A stretch of DNA of 19,584 bases from CAYRRR01 sp964426755 (lineage in GTDB: Bacteria; Patescibacteriota; Saccharimonadia; Saccharimonadales; JAGQNJ01). This document shows positions 7,958 through 13,696 of this stretch, piece after piece. The translations under genes were made by a program, and so were the position numbers. The notes under the pieces were generated by a model. It had not been told where the DNA came from. It did no database searches and was given only the letters and a program-made list of their open reading frames with translations. Numbering within the stretch: the first letter of the stretch is position 1; each line of letters starts with the position of its first letter. The stretch lies in assembly GCA_964426755.1 (NCBI GenBank), contig CAYRRR010000012.1:1-19584 (forward strand). The letters run 5' to 3'.

Positions 7958-7986
7958 TTGACAAAGCGTAATGGTTATGCTATACT
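7958..7986 (+). promoter_or_regulatory. Consensus promoter TTGACA-17-TATACT of the LysM-like gene
   Basis: TTGACA (7958-7963) is a perfect -35 box. It is followed after exactly 17 nt by TATACT (7981-7986), which also carries the extended TGC at 7978-7980. The -10 ends 7 nt before the ATG at 7994. This is the best sigma-70-type promoter in the window, and it shows that an in-frame TTG at 7958 is promoter sequence, not a start codon. Confidence 0.85.
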
Positions 7987-7993
7987 GCAAAGT

Positions 7994-8371
7994 ATGGAAA
8001 ATCCAAACAAATTAGCACCAAAAACAAGAGCCCAGGCTATCCGCCGTCAAGCAGGCGCGTTAGCAGTAGCGGGTCTGGCCCTAGCCGGTGGCGGTAAGGC
8101 AGTACACGGCGCGTTGACCGCTGAGTCAGCACCACCACGCCCAACCCGTACAGTTGAAGTACAGCCTGGCGACGTAGGTGTCGTTTGGCGTGAAGCACAG
8201 AAATTTGCCGATGCGCAAAATGTTGACCCCCGTGACGTTGTTGACGACATACGAGAAGCTTCACCTGATTATGCAGACGATGGAATAGTTCGTCCAGGTA
8301 ATGTGCTTCAGGTTCCGTTAACTGATGCAGAGATTGCTGCACGTGATCAAGCCGATCAGTCAAACGGATAG
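7994..8371 (+). CDS. Membrane-anchored or secreted LysM-like protein
   Basis: From ATG 7994 the product is 125 residues: a basic start (KTRAQAIRRQ), a hydrophobic Ala/Gly/Leu stretch at about 20-33 that could be a signal peptide or anchor, a Pro-rich linker (47-52), and a LysM-like domain at about 53-108. The domain shows VEVQPGD, then VVWREAQKFADAQNVDPRDVV and a closing IVRPGNVLQVPL, matching the family's opening P-G-D and closing P-G-x-x-L-x-V-P. LysM domains bind N-acetylglucosamine chains in peptidoglycan. The C-terminus is acidic and Gln-rich. The RR before the hydrophobic run lacks the rest of a Tat motif. It is monocistronic, ending at a clear terminator. Confidence 0.75.
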   Translation: MENPNKLAPKTRAQAIRRQAGALAVAGLALAGGGKAVHGALTAESAPPRPTRTVEVQPGDVGVVWREAQKFADAQNVDPRDVVDDIREASPDYADDGIVRPGNVLQVPLTDAEIAARDQADQSNG

Positions 8372-8391
8372 TGTAAAAATCGCTACTTGAG

Positions 8392-8425
8392 AACTCACCA
8401 CGCTACATGTTGTGGTGAGTTTTTA
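8392..8425 (+). terminator. Intrinsic terminator after the LysM-like gene
   Basis: AACTCACCAC (8392-8401) pairs perfectly with GTGGTGAGTT (8412-8421), a 10-bp stem with a 10-nt loop, followed by a T-run to 8424. It separates the first region from the dcw cluster. Confidence 0.85.
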
Positions 8426-8439
8426 GTTGTGGACACAAT

Positions 8440-8448
8440 TGTGGATAA
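8440..8448 (-). promoter_or_regulatory. Perfect DnaA box (TTATCCACA) upstream of mraZ
   Basis: TGTGGATAA on the plus strand is TTATCCACA on the minus strand, the strict DnaA box consensus. A degenerate copy, TGTGGACAC, lies 12 nt upstream at 8428-8436. The site is 37 nt before the candidate -35 of the mraZ promoter. Confidence 0.5.
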
Positions 8449-8484
8449 GTTGCCTTAAAACAACCTAAAATCTCTAAAAAGTGC

Positions 8485-8514
8485 TTGCATGTGGGTAGTG
8501 GTGGGTTGTATGCT
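8485..8514 (+). promoter_or_regulatory. Candidate mraZ/dcw promoter
   Basis: TTGCAT (8485-8490), an 18-nt spacer and TATGCT (8509-8514) form a moderate sigma-70-type promoter. Transcription would start near 8521, giving a leader of about 88 nt. MraZ boxes 1 and 2 fall within the spacer and boxes 3 and 4 at and after the start point, which fits autorepression. Confidence 0.5.
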
Positions 8515-8543
8515 CTTGGTAGTGGGTAGACGTGGGTAACCCA
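8491..8543 (+). promoter_or_regulatory. MraZ-box array: four GTGGGT repeats
   Basis: GTGGGT occurs at 8491, 8501, 8522 and 8532. Within each pair the repeats are exactly 10 nt apart, that is TGGGT-N5-TGGGT, and the pairs are 21 nt apart, so all sit on nearly the same DNA face. TGGGN repeats with 5-nt spacers are the known E. coli MraZ operator. The last box is followed by the inverted half-site ACCCA (8539-8543). Confidence 0.75.
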
Positions 8544-8608
8544 TCCTAAACCAAAAAACAAAAACAACCACGAGAGAATTAATAACAAGAGAGATCCCTG
8601 ACTTTACA

Positions 8609-8962
8609 ATGGTGGACTACTTCGAGAGAAAACTTGACGATAAGCGTCGGCTGACAATTCCGGCTGAGCTTAGAGCCGAGTTTGACAGCGGTGTAGTCAT
8701 AACCCGTGGGTTCAAGCAATATTTGCATATGTACCCAAAGTCTGTCTGGGATGAACTGGTCGAGCCGCAGCTTCAGGGAAGTATCCTTGATGAAACAGTG
8801 GCTGATCTTAACGTTCAGTTCAGACTAGGCAAGACGGATAACACGATTGATAGCAAGCAGGGACGCGTTACGCTCGAGCAGCATTTGCTTGACTATGCCG
8901 GTATTCGACGAAACGTCGTGGCGGTACGGGCAGGTAAATATTGGCGTATATCAGCCGCTTAA
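8609..8962 (+). CDS. mraZ: Transcriptional regulator MraZ
   Basis: MraZ forms rings of AbrB-like domains and typically represses its own dcw operon. Both halves of the internal repeat are seen: LDDKRRLTIPAELR at 9-22 and TIDSKQGRVTLEQHLLDYAGI at about 79-99, matching the family's D-x-K-G-R-hydrophobic...P pattern. The first copy has Arg in place of the usual Gly (DKRR). At 117 residues it is shorter than the 140-150 of E. coli and Bacillus, missing the C-terminal tail. The start ATG at 8609 lacks a strong ribosome site; a GAGAGA about 15-20 nt upstream is too far. First gene of the cluster. Confidence 0.93.
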   Translation: MVDYFERKLDDKRRLTIPAELRAEFDSGVVITRGFKQYLHMYPKSVWDELVEPQLQGSILDETVADLNVQFRLGKTDNTIDSKQGRVTLEQHLLDYAGIRRNVVAVRAGKYWRISAA

Positions 8963-9038
8963 GCGCAATCTGGTTGTTTTACCCCAGAACTTTAACAAAC
9001 AATAGCAACACTAAAGAAGCATCAAACTTCATACTTAA

Positions 9039-9233
9039 GTGCAATGTAAGGAAGCAAAGAGAGCGCAACGAAACGTATATGAATACGTAGAGCGAGCATC
9101 TCTGAAGCTGACGAAGCAGGGCACCAAGAGTGATCGCGGCGGTGGTCAGCTGAGCTGACTGGCAGGCGAGCACGGTATGATGTTTGAGGTCAGCTATTCG
9201 GCAGCCAACAAGTGGATGAAGGCAACCACTTAA
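9039..9233 (+). ncRNA. Candidate structured RNA or decayed small gene
   Basis: Four hexamers alternate as complements: GCTGAC 9107, GTCAGC 9145, GCTGAC 9154 and GTCAGC 9189. They allow either 1-2 plus 3-4 or 2-3 pairing. Two more hairpins flank them: ACGTAT/ATACGT around a 4-nt loop near 9073-9088, and AAGTGG/CCACTT near 9210-9231. The same stretch is also open as one frame from GTG 9039 to TAA 9231, broken once by TGA at 9156, so a decayed small gene is the alternative. No RNase P, tmRNA, SRP or tRNA landmark is visible. Confidence 0.3.
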
Positions 9234-9309
9234 AACACCTTAGAACCTTACATAAAACACCTCCCAAAACTCCACCTCACACAAAAGTCTCTCAAACTGC
9301 AAAATTGGT

Positions 9310-9346
9310 AAAAAGCACAAGCGTGATTTAACCCAAATCACACTCG
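9310..9346 (-). terminator. Minus-strand terminator-like hairpin upstream of rsmH
   Basis: Stem 9318-9329 pairs with 9335-9346 around a 5-nt loop. On the minus strand all 12 positions pair (two are G-U) and a run of five U follows after three bases (9314-9310). On the plus strand those two positions become A-C mismatches and no U-run follows. Confidence 0.45.
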
Positions 9347-9412
9347 TTTATAGCTCTTTACTACAAAAGTTTTGCAGGCTAACAAAAACAAAAACAATCA
9401 AAAAACAAAAAG

Positions 9413-9440
9413 TTGACTGCTGAATAGGTGACCTTACAAA
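9413..9440 (+). promoter_or_regulatory. Candidate rsmH promoter
   Basis: TTGACT (9413-9418) and TACAAA (9435-9440) are 16 nt apart, so transcription would start about 16 nt before the rsmH ATG. The -10 matches the consensus at only four of six positions. Confidence 0.35.
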
Positions 9441-9462
9441 ACAAAAATGTAAAAATAAAAAG

Positions 9463-10353
9463 ATGAAGGATCACCAAACCAATCATCACACTCCGGTATT
9501 GCTTGATGAAGTACTGCGAGTCTTGGCGCCAGAAAAGGGCAATACGCTCTTAGACGTGACGGCAGGCTACGGCGGACACTCAACAGCGATACTAGAGAAA
9601 ACAGGCCAGTATGCGGGTAGTGTACTTGTTGATCGCGATCCAAACGCGGTCGCAGTGCTTACAAAACGCTTTAGCAATACAGACGCACAAATTATGCACA
9701 GTGATTTTGCGCATGCAACGCAAAAGCTTGCTGCACTACAAGCGCAATTTGATATAATCCTGGCCGATTTAGGCGTTTCATCGCCGCACCTTAACAAGGC
9801 AAGCAGAGGTTTCTCGTTTCAGAAAGACGGGCCGCTAGATATGCGAATGGATAATTCACAAGGATTAACAGCTGCAGACATAGTGAACACGTCAAGCGAA
9901 GAGGCGCTGGTTGATATATTTCGTATGTATGGTGAAGAACCGCGTGCGGTAAAAATTGCACAAGCAATAATGAATCACCGGCCAATCGAGACAACATCGC
10001 AGCTTGCAGACATAGTTACCGCTATCTACGGGGGCAGGGGGCGATATAAAGTTCACCCAGCTACCAAAGTCTTTCAGGCATTACGAATTGCCGTAAATGA
10101 CGAGCTAGCTCAACTCCGTTTTGCTTTGCCTCTTTGGCTTAATATGCTTTCACCAGGAGGAAGAATAGCGATCATTAGCTTTCATAGTCTTGAAGATCGC
10201 GTAGTAAAACAAGTCCTTAGCGACAATGCCGGTAACCGCTATGACGCAATCATTACCTTAGTAACTAAAAAACCGATTGTGTCAGGCAAGCAAGAATTAG
10301 TTTTCAATCCGCGAGCCAGAAGCGCCAAGCTTCGAGCCGCAGTGAAAAAATAA
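9463..10353 (+). CDS. rsmH: 16S rRNA (cytosine-1402-N4)-methyltransferase
   Basis: RsmH (MraW) methylates C1402 in the decoding region of 16S rRNA using SAM. The family motifs appear in order: HTPVLLDEVL near the start, motif I as TAGYGGHS, DLGVSSPHL, GPLDMRMD, HPATKVFQALRIAVNDEL, ISFHSLEDRVVK, and the closing NPRARSAKLRAA. The usual G-G-G-G-H-S is T-A-G-Y-G-G-H-S here, keeping the key GGHS. At 296 residues it is of normal length. The ATG follows an A-rich leader without a Shine-Dalgarno sequence. It stands in its classical position after mraZ, though 500 nt away instead of adjacent. Confidence 0.96.
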   Translation: MKDHQTNHHTPVLLDEVLRVLAPEKGNTLLDVTAGYGGHSTAILEKTGQYAGSVLVDRDPNAVAVLTKRFSNTDAQIMHSDFAHATQKLAALQAQFDIILADLGVSSPHLNKASRGFSFQKDGPLDMRMDNSQGLTAADIVNTSSEEALVDIFRMYGEEPRAVKIAQAIMNHRPIETTSQLADIVTAIYGGRGRYKVHPATKVFQALRIAVNDELAQLRFALPLWLNMLSPGGRIAIISFHSLEDRVVKQVLSDNAGNRYDAIITLVTKKPIVSGKQELVFNPRARSAKLRAAVKK

Positions 10354-10371
10354 AAACAGAAAGGGAAGCTC

Positions 10372-10431
10372 ATGCCAATTCAGGTAAAAGGTAGCTCCCG
10401 TACTTACAAGGTACGCGTAAAAGTACTGTAA
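10372..10431 (+). CDS. Possible 19-residue ORF between rsmH and ftsL
   Basis: ATG 10372 is preceded by AAGGGA at 10361-10366, a plausible ribosome site with 5-nt spacing. The product (MPIQVKGSSRTYKVRVKVL) is basic, with a beta-strand-like alternation at the end. The stop lies 10 nt before a strong hairpin. It may be a leader peptide or chance; nothing beyond ribosome site and position supports it. Confidence 0.3.
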   Translation: MPIQVKGSSRTYKVRVKVL

Positions 10432-10441
10432 GTGCAAAAAA

Positions 10442-10475
10442 GTCCCTTACACTCGTTGATTCGGGTGTAGGGGAC
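10442..10475 (+). other. 14-bp hairpin upstream of ftsL
   Basis: The stem 10442-10455 pairs with 10462-10475 around the loop TTGATT: 14 continuous pairs, two of them G-U when read as plus-strand RNA. On the minus strand those two become A-C mismatches, so the plus transcript is the one that folds. No T-run follows on the plus strand, so it is not a simple terminator. It could be a processing, stability or attenuation element for the downstream division genes. Confidence 0.6.
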
Positions 10476-10504
10476 ACCAATACAAACATAAAAACAAAAA
10501 ATCT

Positions 10505-10852
10505 ATGACATATTCAAGTACGCTCGCAGCTGGTCGCGGCCAGTATATGCGACGAAATCAAAACACAACCGCTTTCAAAGCCAAAGAAAAGGCGATTGGG
10601 CCTGTTAGCAACACGATTATTCTAATTGTGCTAGCATGTTTATTGGGTTTGCTATATTTGACCCAAGTGACCAAAACAAATGCTTTTGGTTATCGTATTA
10701 ACTCTCTGAACGAGCAACAGCAGTCGTTGCAGCAAGAGCATGACGAGCTAGAGGTTGCCTCTGCGCGTTTACAGGCTATTGATCGTGCAAAGACAAGCGA
10801 ACCAGCTAACAAGCTTGTTTCTACAGCTCCAAGCGCTACGTTACAGAATTAG
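10505..10852 (+). CDS. ftsL: FtsL-like cell division protein
   Basis: A 115-residue bitopic protein: polar basic N-tail (1-30), one membrane segment (about 34-54), then a coiled-coil-like stretch rich in Gln, Glu and Leu (about 62-95, SLNEQQQSLQQEHDELEV), and a flexible end. This layout, its size and its place between rsmH and the division transpeptidase are those of FtsL, which pairs with FtsB/DivIC and FtsQ to activate FtsW/FtsI at the septum. FtsL is poorly conserved in sequence, so the call rests on topology and synteny. No Shine-Dalgarno sequence is seen; the A-rich leader precedes the ATG. Confidence 0.8.
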   Translation: MTYSSTLAAGRGQYMRRNQNTTAFKAKEKAIGPVSNTIILIVLACLLGLLYLTQVTKTNAFGYRINSLNEQQQSLQQEHDELEVASARLQAIDRAKTSEPANKLVSTAPSATLQN

Positions 10853-10858
10853 GAGCCT

Positions 10859-12628
10859 ATGCAACCAAGACATATCGGCGACACCAGTCATCATTTATTT
10901 CGTATTCACTTATGGTACGGGATTTTAGTTATTGTTGTTGGCATTTTTCTTGTCAGGTTGTTTTATCTTCAAGTAATAAAGCATGATTATTATAGAACCT
11001 CAGCTCTCAGCGGGCAGTATAAAGAGTATGAAATCCAGCCAAGAAGAGGTGTTATTGAAATCCAAAACGGTGATAAAACTATTCCGGTGGTGCTCAATGA
11101 AGTAAAGTACACGCTTTTTGCAGATCCGGTATATGTTAAGGATAAGCAAACTGCAGCGGAAAAGTTACAAGCAATTATTGGCGGCAAAACAGAAGACATT
11201 AAGAAACAGCTTGATGAAGAAACTCGTTATGCCGTATTGGCAAAAAAACTCGACAAGAAACAAAAAGAGCGCATTGAAGAGCTTGAAATTAAAGGCGTCG
11301 GCTTACGAGAGCAGTCATATCGAACATATCCGCAAGGACAAATGGCGGCTAATCTACTGGGCTTTGTAAATGACGAAGGAGAGGGAAGGTACGGCATAGA
11401 GCAGGCGCTTGACAAAGAGCTGCGTGGCAAGCCGGGGCAACTAAAGGCTATCACTGATGCGCGCGGCGTTCCATTGGTAGCAAATCGTGACAATATTATT
11501 GAAGAACCTCGTGACGGTCAGCGCGTAGTTTTAACAATTGACTTGTCAATGCAGCAACATGTTGAAGACTATTTGAGGGCTGGGCTTGAAGCCAGTAAGT
11601 CAAAGTCGGGCAGCGTCTTTGTATTAGAAGCTAAGACTGGTGCCGTCAAAGCCATGGCGAGCTACCCAACCTACAATCCCGCAGAATTTTTTAAACAAGA
11701 AAATGCCGAAGTCTTTAATAACATTAATGTCAGCGCGCCGTATGAGATAGGCTCGGTAATGAAACCGCTTACCATGGCTGCTGCGCTTAATACGGGTTCG
11801 GTTAGTCGCAATACAAGTTTCTATGACCCGGGTTTTCTGCAGATTGATGATGCAAAAATTACCAATGTGGAAGAAGCTGGCGGAGCAGGTGATCATAACA
11901 TGGCGGATATTTTACGTTTATCGCTTAATACAGGTACCGCATGGTTACTAATGCAGATGGGTGGAGGTACGATCAATGAGAAGGCGCGCACTACCTGGCA
12001 TGATTACATGGTTAATAAATATCGCTTTACTCAGAAGACCGGTATCGAACAGGGCTTTGAAGGGAAGGGAGTAGTGCCGGACCCTAACGATGGTTTTGGT
12101 CTTAATATACAGTACGCAAATACAGCATTTGGGCAAGGAATGACGGCAACACCCATTCAGGTTGGAGCTGCCATAGCAAGTGTGCTTAACGGCGGAACGT
12201 ACTATCGTCCGAGTCTCGTTGATGAGATAATTGAGCCTGACGGAAAAGCCCATAAGAAGAAACCAGAAATTGTAAATAGTAATATTGTCAGTTCACAAAC
12301 AAGCGACACCATTCGTGATTTTATGGTTAATGTCATGAACTCTAATCATCGAGTTTACGGAATGCAGTCGCTGCGCCCTAATTATTTGATTGGCGGTAAA
12401 ACCGGAACAGCTCAAATTCCAAATCCTGCCGGTGGTTACTACGAAGATAAATTTAACGGAAGTTTTATTGGCTTTGTTGGCGGAGATGATGTTGAGTACG
12501 TTATTGTTGTCCGGGTTGATGAACCAACCGTACCTGGTTATGCCGGCTCAAAAGCGGCCGGACCGATTTTTTCAAATGTCGCGAATACTTTAATCGATAA
12601 CTTTGGAGTGTTACCAAAGAGTAATTAA
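10859..12628 (+). CDS. ftsI: Septal peptidoglycan transpeptidase (class B PBP, FtsI/PBP2-like)
   Basis: A class B penicillin-binding protein that crosslinks septal peptidoglycan outside the membrane. The single membrane anchor is at about 17-39, followed by the pedestal/dimerisation domain (about 50-210) and the transpeptidase domain. All three active-site motifs are intact: S299-V-M-K302, S355-L-N357 and K514-T-G-T517. No PASTA domains follow, so at 589 residues it is FtsI-like in size. An AGGAG overlapping the ftsL stop codon sits 3 nt before the ATG, shorter than ideal but consistent with coupling. Should work with the FtsW encoded two genes downstream. Confidence 0.94.
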   Translation: MQPRHIGDTSHHLFRIHLWYGILVIVVGIFLVRLFYLQVIKHDYYRTSALSGQYKEYEIQPRRGVIEIQNGDKTIPVVLNEVKYTLFADPVYVKDKQTAAEKLQAIIGGKTEDIKKQLDEETRYAVLAKKLDKKQKERIEELEIKGVGLREQSYRTYPQGQMAANLLGFVNDEGEGRYGIEQALDKELRGKPGQLKAITDARGVPLVANRDNIIEEPRDGQRVVLTIDLSMQQHVEDYLRAGLEASKSKSGSVFVLEAKTGAVKAMASYPTYNPAEFFKQENAEVFNNINVSAPYEIGSVMKPLTMAAALNTGSVSRNTSFYDPGFLQIDDAKITNVEEAGGAGDHNMADILRLSLNTGTAWLLMQMGGGTINEKARTTWHDYMVNKYRFTQKTGIEQGFEGKGVVPDPNDGFGLNIQYANTAFGQGMTATPIQVGAAIASVLNGGTYYRPSLVDEIIEPDGKAHKKKPEIVNSNIVSSQTSDTIRDFMVNVMNSNHRVYGMQSLRPNYLIGGKTGTAQIPNPAGGYYEDKFNGSFIGFVGGDDVEYVIVVRVDEPTVPGYAGSKAAGPIFSNVANTLIDNFGVLPKSN

Positions 12629-12631
12629 GGT

Positions 12632-12637
12632 TATAAT
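12632..12637 (+). promoter_or_regulatory. TATAAT before mraY
   Basis: A consensus -10 lies 15 nt before the mraY ATG and would give a leader of about 9 nt. No -35 is clear and no TG extension is present. It may be an internal dcw promoter or a chance match in AT-rich sequence. Confidence 0.3.
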
Positions 12638-12652
12638 AAGCAATAACACGTT

Positions 12653-13696
12653 ATGACACCAACACTAGACATTATTGTAAACAGCAGCACGGTTATACGT
12701 GTACTTGGCCTGGGTTTTATCACCTTTTTGCTCAGTATGATTATTACGCCCATTTACACAACTGCCAGTTACCGTTGGCAGTGGTGGAAAAAGCCGCGAA
12801 CAACTACTGTAACTGGCGAGGTTGCCAAGGTTTTTACCAAACTTCATGCTAAAAAACATGAACGTCATATTCCAACCATGGCAGGTGTTATTTTTGTAGT
12901 GGCCATCGCTATTGTAACGCTATTATTTAACCTAGAACGAACAGAAACATGGTTACCGTTAGCTGCTTTTGCGGGCGCGGGTATGGTTGGACTGCTTGAT
13001 GATATTATCAACATTCGAGGAACGGGTAATGGAGTAGCTGGGCTACCATCAAAACTCAAACTACTATTAACGACGTTGGTTGCGTCAATTGGCGGCTGGT
13101 TCTTTTATTTCAAGCTCGATGTGAGTGATATTCACATACCGTTTGTTGGTGAATGGCAACTTGGTCTTCTTATCATCCCATTATTTATTTTTGTGGTTGT
13201 GGCGACTGCTAATGCCGTTAATATCACAGACGGGTTAGACGGTCTGGCTGGCGGATTGACCGCAATTGCGTTTGCGGCCTATGCTATCATCGCCTTTATC
13301 GAAGGCCGCTATGGCATTGCTGGTTTTTGTATGACAGTAGTCGGCGGCTTATTGGCGTATACATGGTTTAATATTTACCCGGCGCGCTTCTTTATGGGGG
13401 ATGTTGGTTCATTTGCTCTGGGGACGGCACTAGGTGTAATTGCCATGCTTACCAATACGGTCACGCTGTTGCCGATTATTGGTATTTTGTTTGTAGCAGA
13501 GACCGGTTCAGTAATTTTGCAAGTTGCCTCAAAAAAGCTGCGTAACGGTAAAAAGATTTTTAAGGTTTCGCCGCTACATCATCATTTTGAAGCGAGTGGC
13601 TGGCCAGAAACCAAGGTAACAATGCGCTTTTGGGTATTAGGGCAGGTTGCTGCTGTTGTTGGCCTCATATTATTTATAGTCGGGGGATATATTTAA
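12653..13696 (+). CDS. mraY: Phospho-N-acetylmuramoyl-pentapeptide transferase
   Basis: MraY moves phospho-MurNAc-pentapeptide from UDP to undecaprenyl phosphate, making lipid I in the inner membrane. Signature motifs are intact: IPTMAG at 73-78, the catalytic D116-D117 in GLLDDI, NAVNITDGLDGLAGG at 187-201, FMGDVGS at 247-253 and the HHH triad at 309-311. About ten membrane segments are visible. Length (347) is normal. The ATG at 12653 has no ribosome site. The stop overlaps the ftsW start by one base (TAATG). Lipid I made here is the substrate of MurG two genes later. Confidence 0.96.
   Translation: MTPTLDIIVNSSTVIRVLGLGFITFLLSMIITPIYTTASYRWQWWKKPRTTTVTGEVAKVFTKLHAKKHERHIPTMAGVIFVVAIAIVTLLFNLERTETWLPLAAFAGAGMVGLLDDIINIRGTGNGVAGLPSKLKLLLTTLVASIGGWFFYFKLDVSDIHIPFVGEWQLGLLIIPLFIFVVVATANAVNITDGLDGLAGGLTAIAFAAYAIIAFIEGRYGIAGFCMTVVGGLLAYTWFNIYPARFFMGDVGSFALGTALGVIAMLTNTVTLLPIIGILFVAETGSVILQVASKKLRNGKKIFKVSPLHHHFEASGWPETKVTMRFWVLGQVAAVVGLILFIVGGYI

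Larger units (their letters stand above)
8963..9462 (+). other. 500-nt gap between mraZ and rsmH
   Basis: No intact gene of normal size is seen. The gap holds a GC-richer core (about 9039-9233) with alternating complementary hexamers and a broken reading frame. Next come an AC-rich tract with the direct repeat AAAACACCT and a hairpin that reads as a minus-strand terminator (9310-9346). Last are A/C-rich leader sequence and a candidate rsmH promoter. Confidence 0.6.

Noticed and set aside
8037..8363. 108-codon minus-strand ORF opposite the LysM-like gene
   Set aside because: The plus strand has a perfect promoter, a recognisable domain and a terminator; the minus ORF has low-complexity His/Gln/Arg content and no signals.
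8979..9173. 64-codon minus-strand ORF across the structured region before rsmH
   Set aside because: No ribosome site, starts within palindromic sequence and shows no recognisable domain; more likely a shadow of the structured island.
9039..9233. TGA read as glycine or selenocysteine to join the two halves of the broken frame
   Set aside because: TGA ends murG, the GH1 gene and the sortase in normal places, so TGA recoding is not supported.
13630..13695. Longer ftsW start within mraY
   Set aside because: It would add 22 Cys/Trp-rich residues in another frame of the conserved mraY end; ATG 13696 with GGGGGA upstream is better placed.
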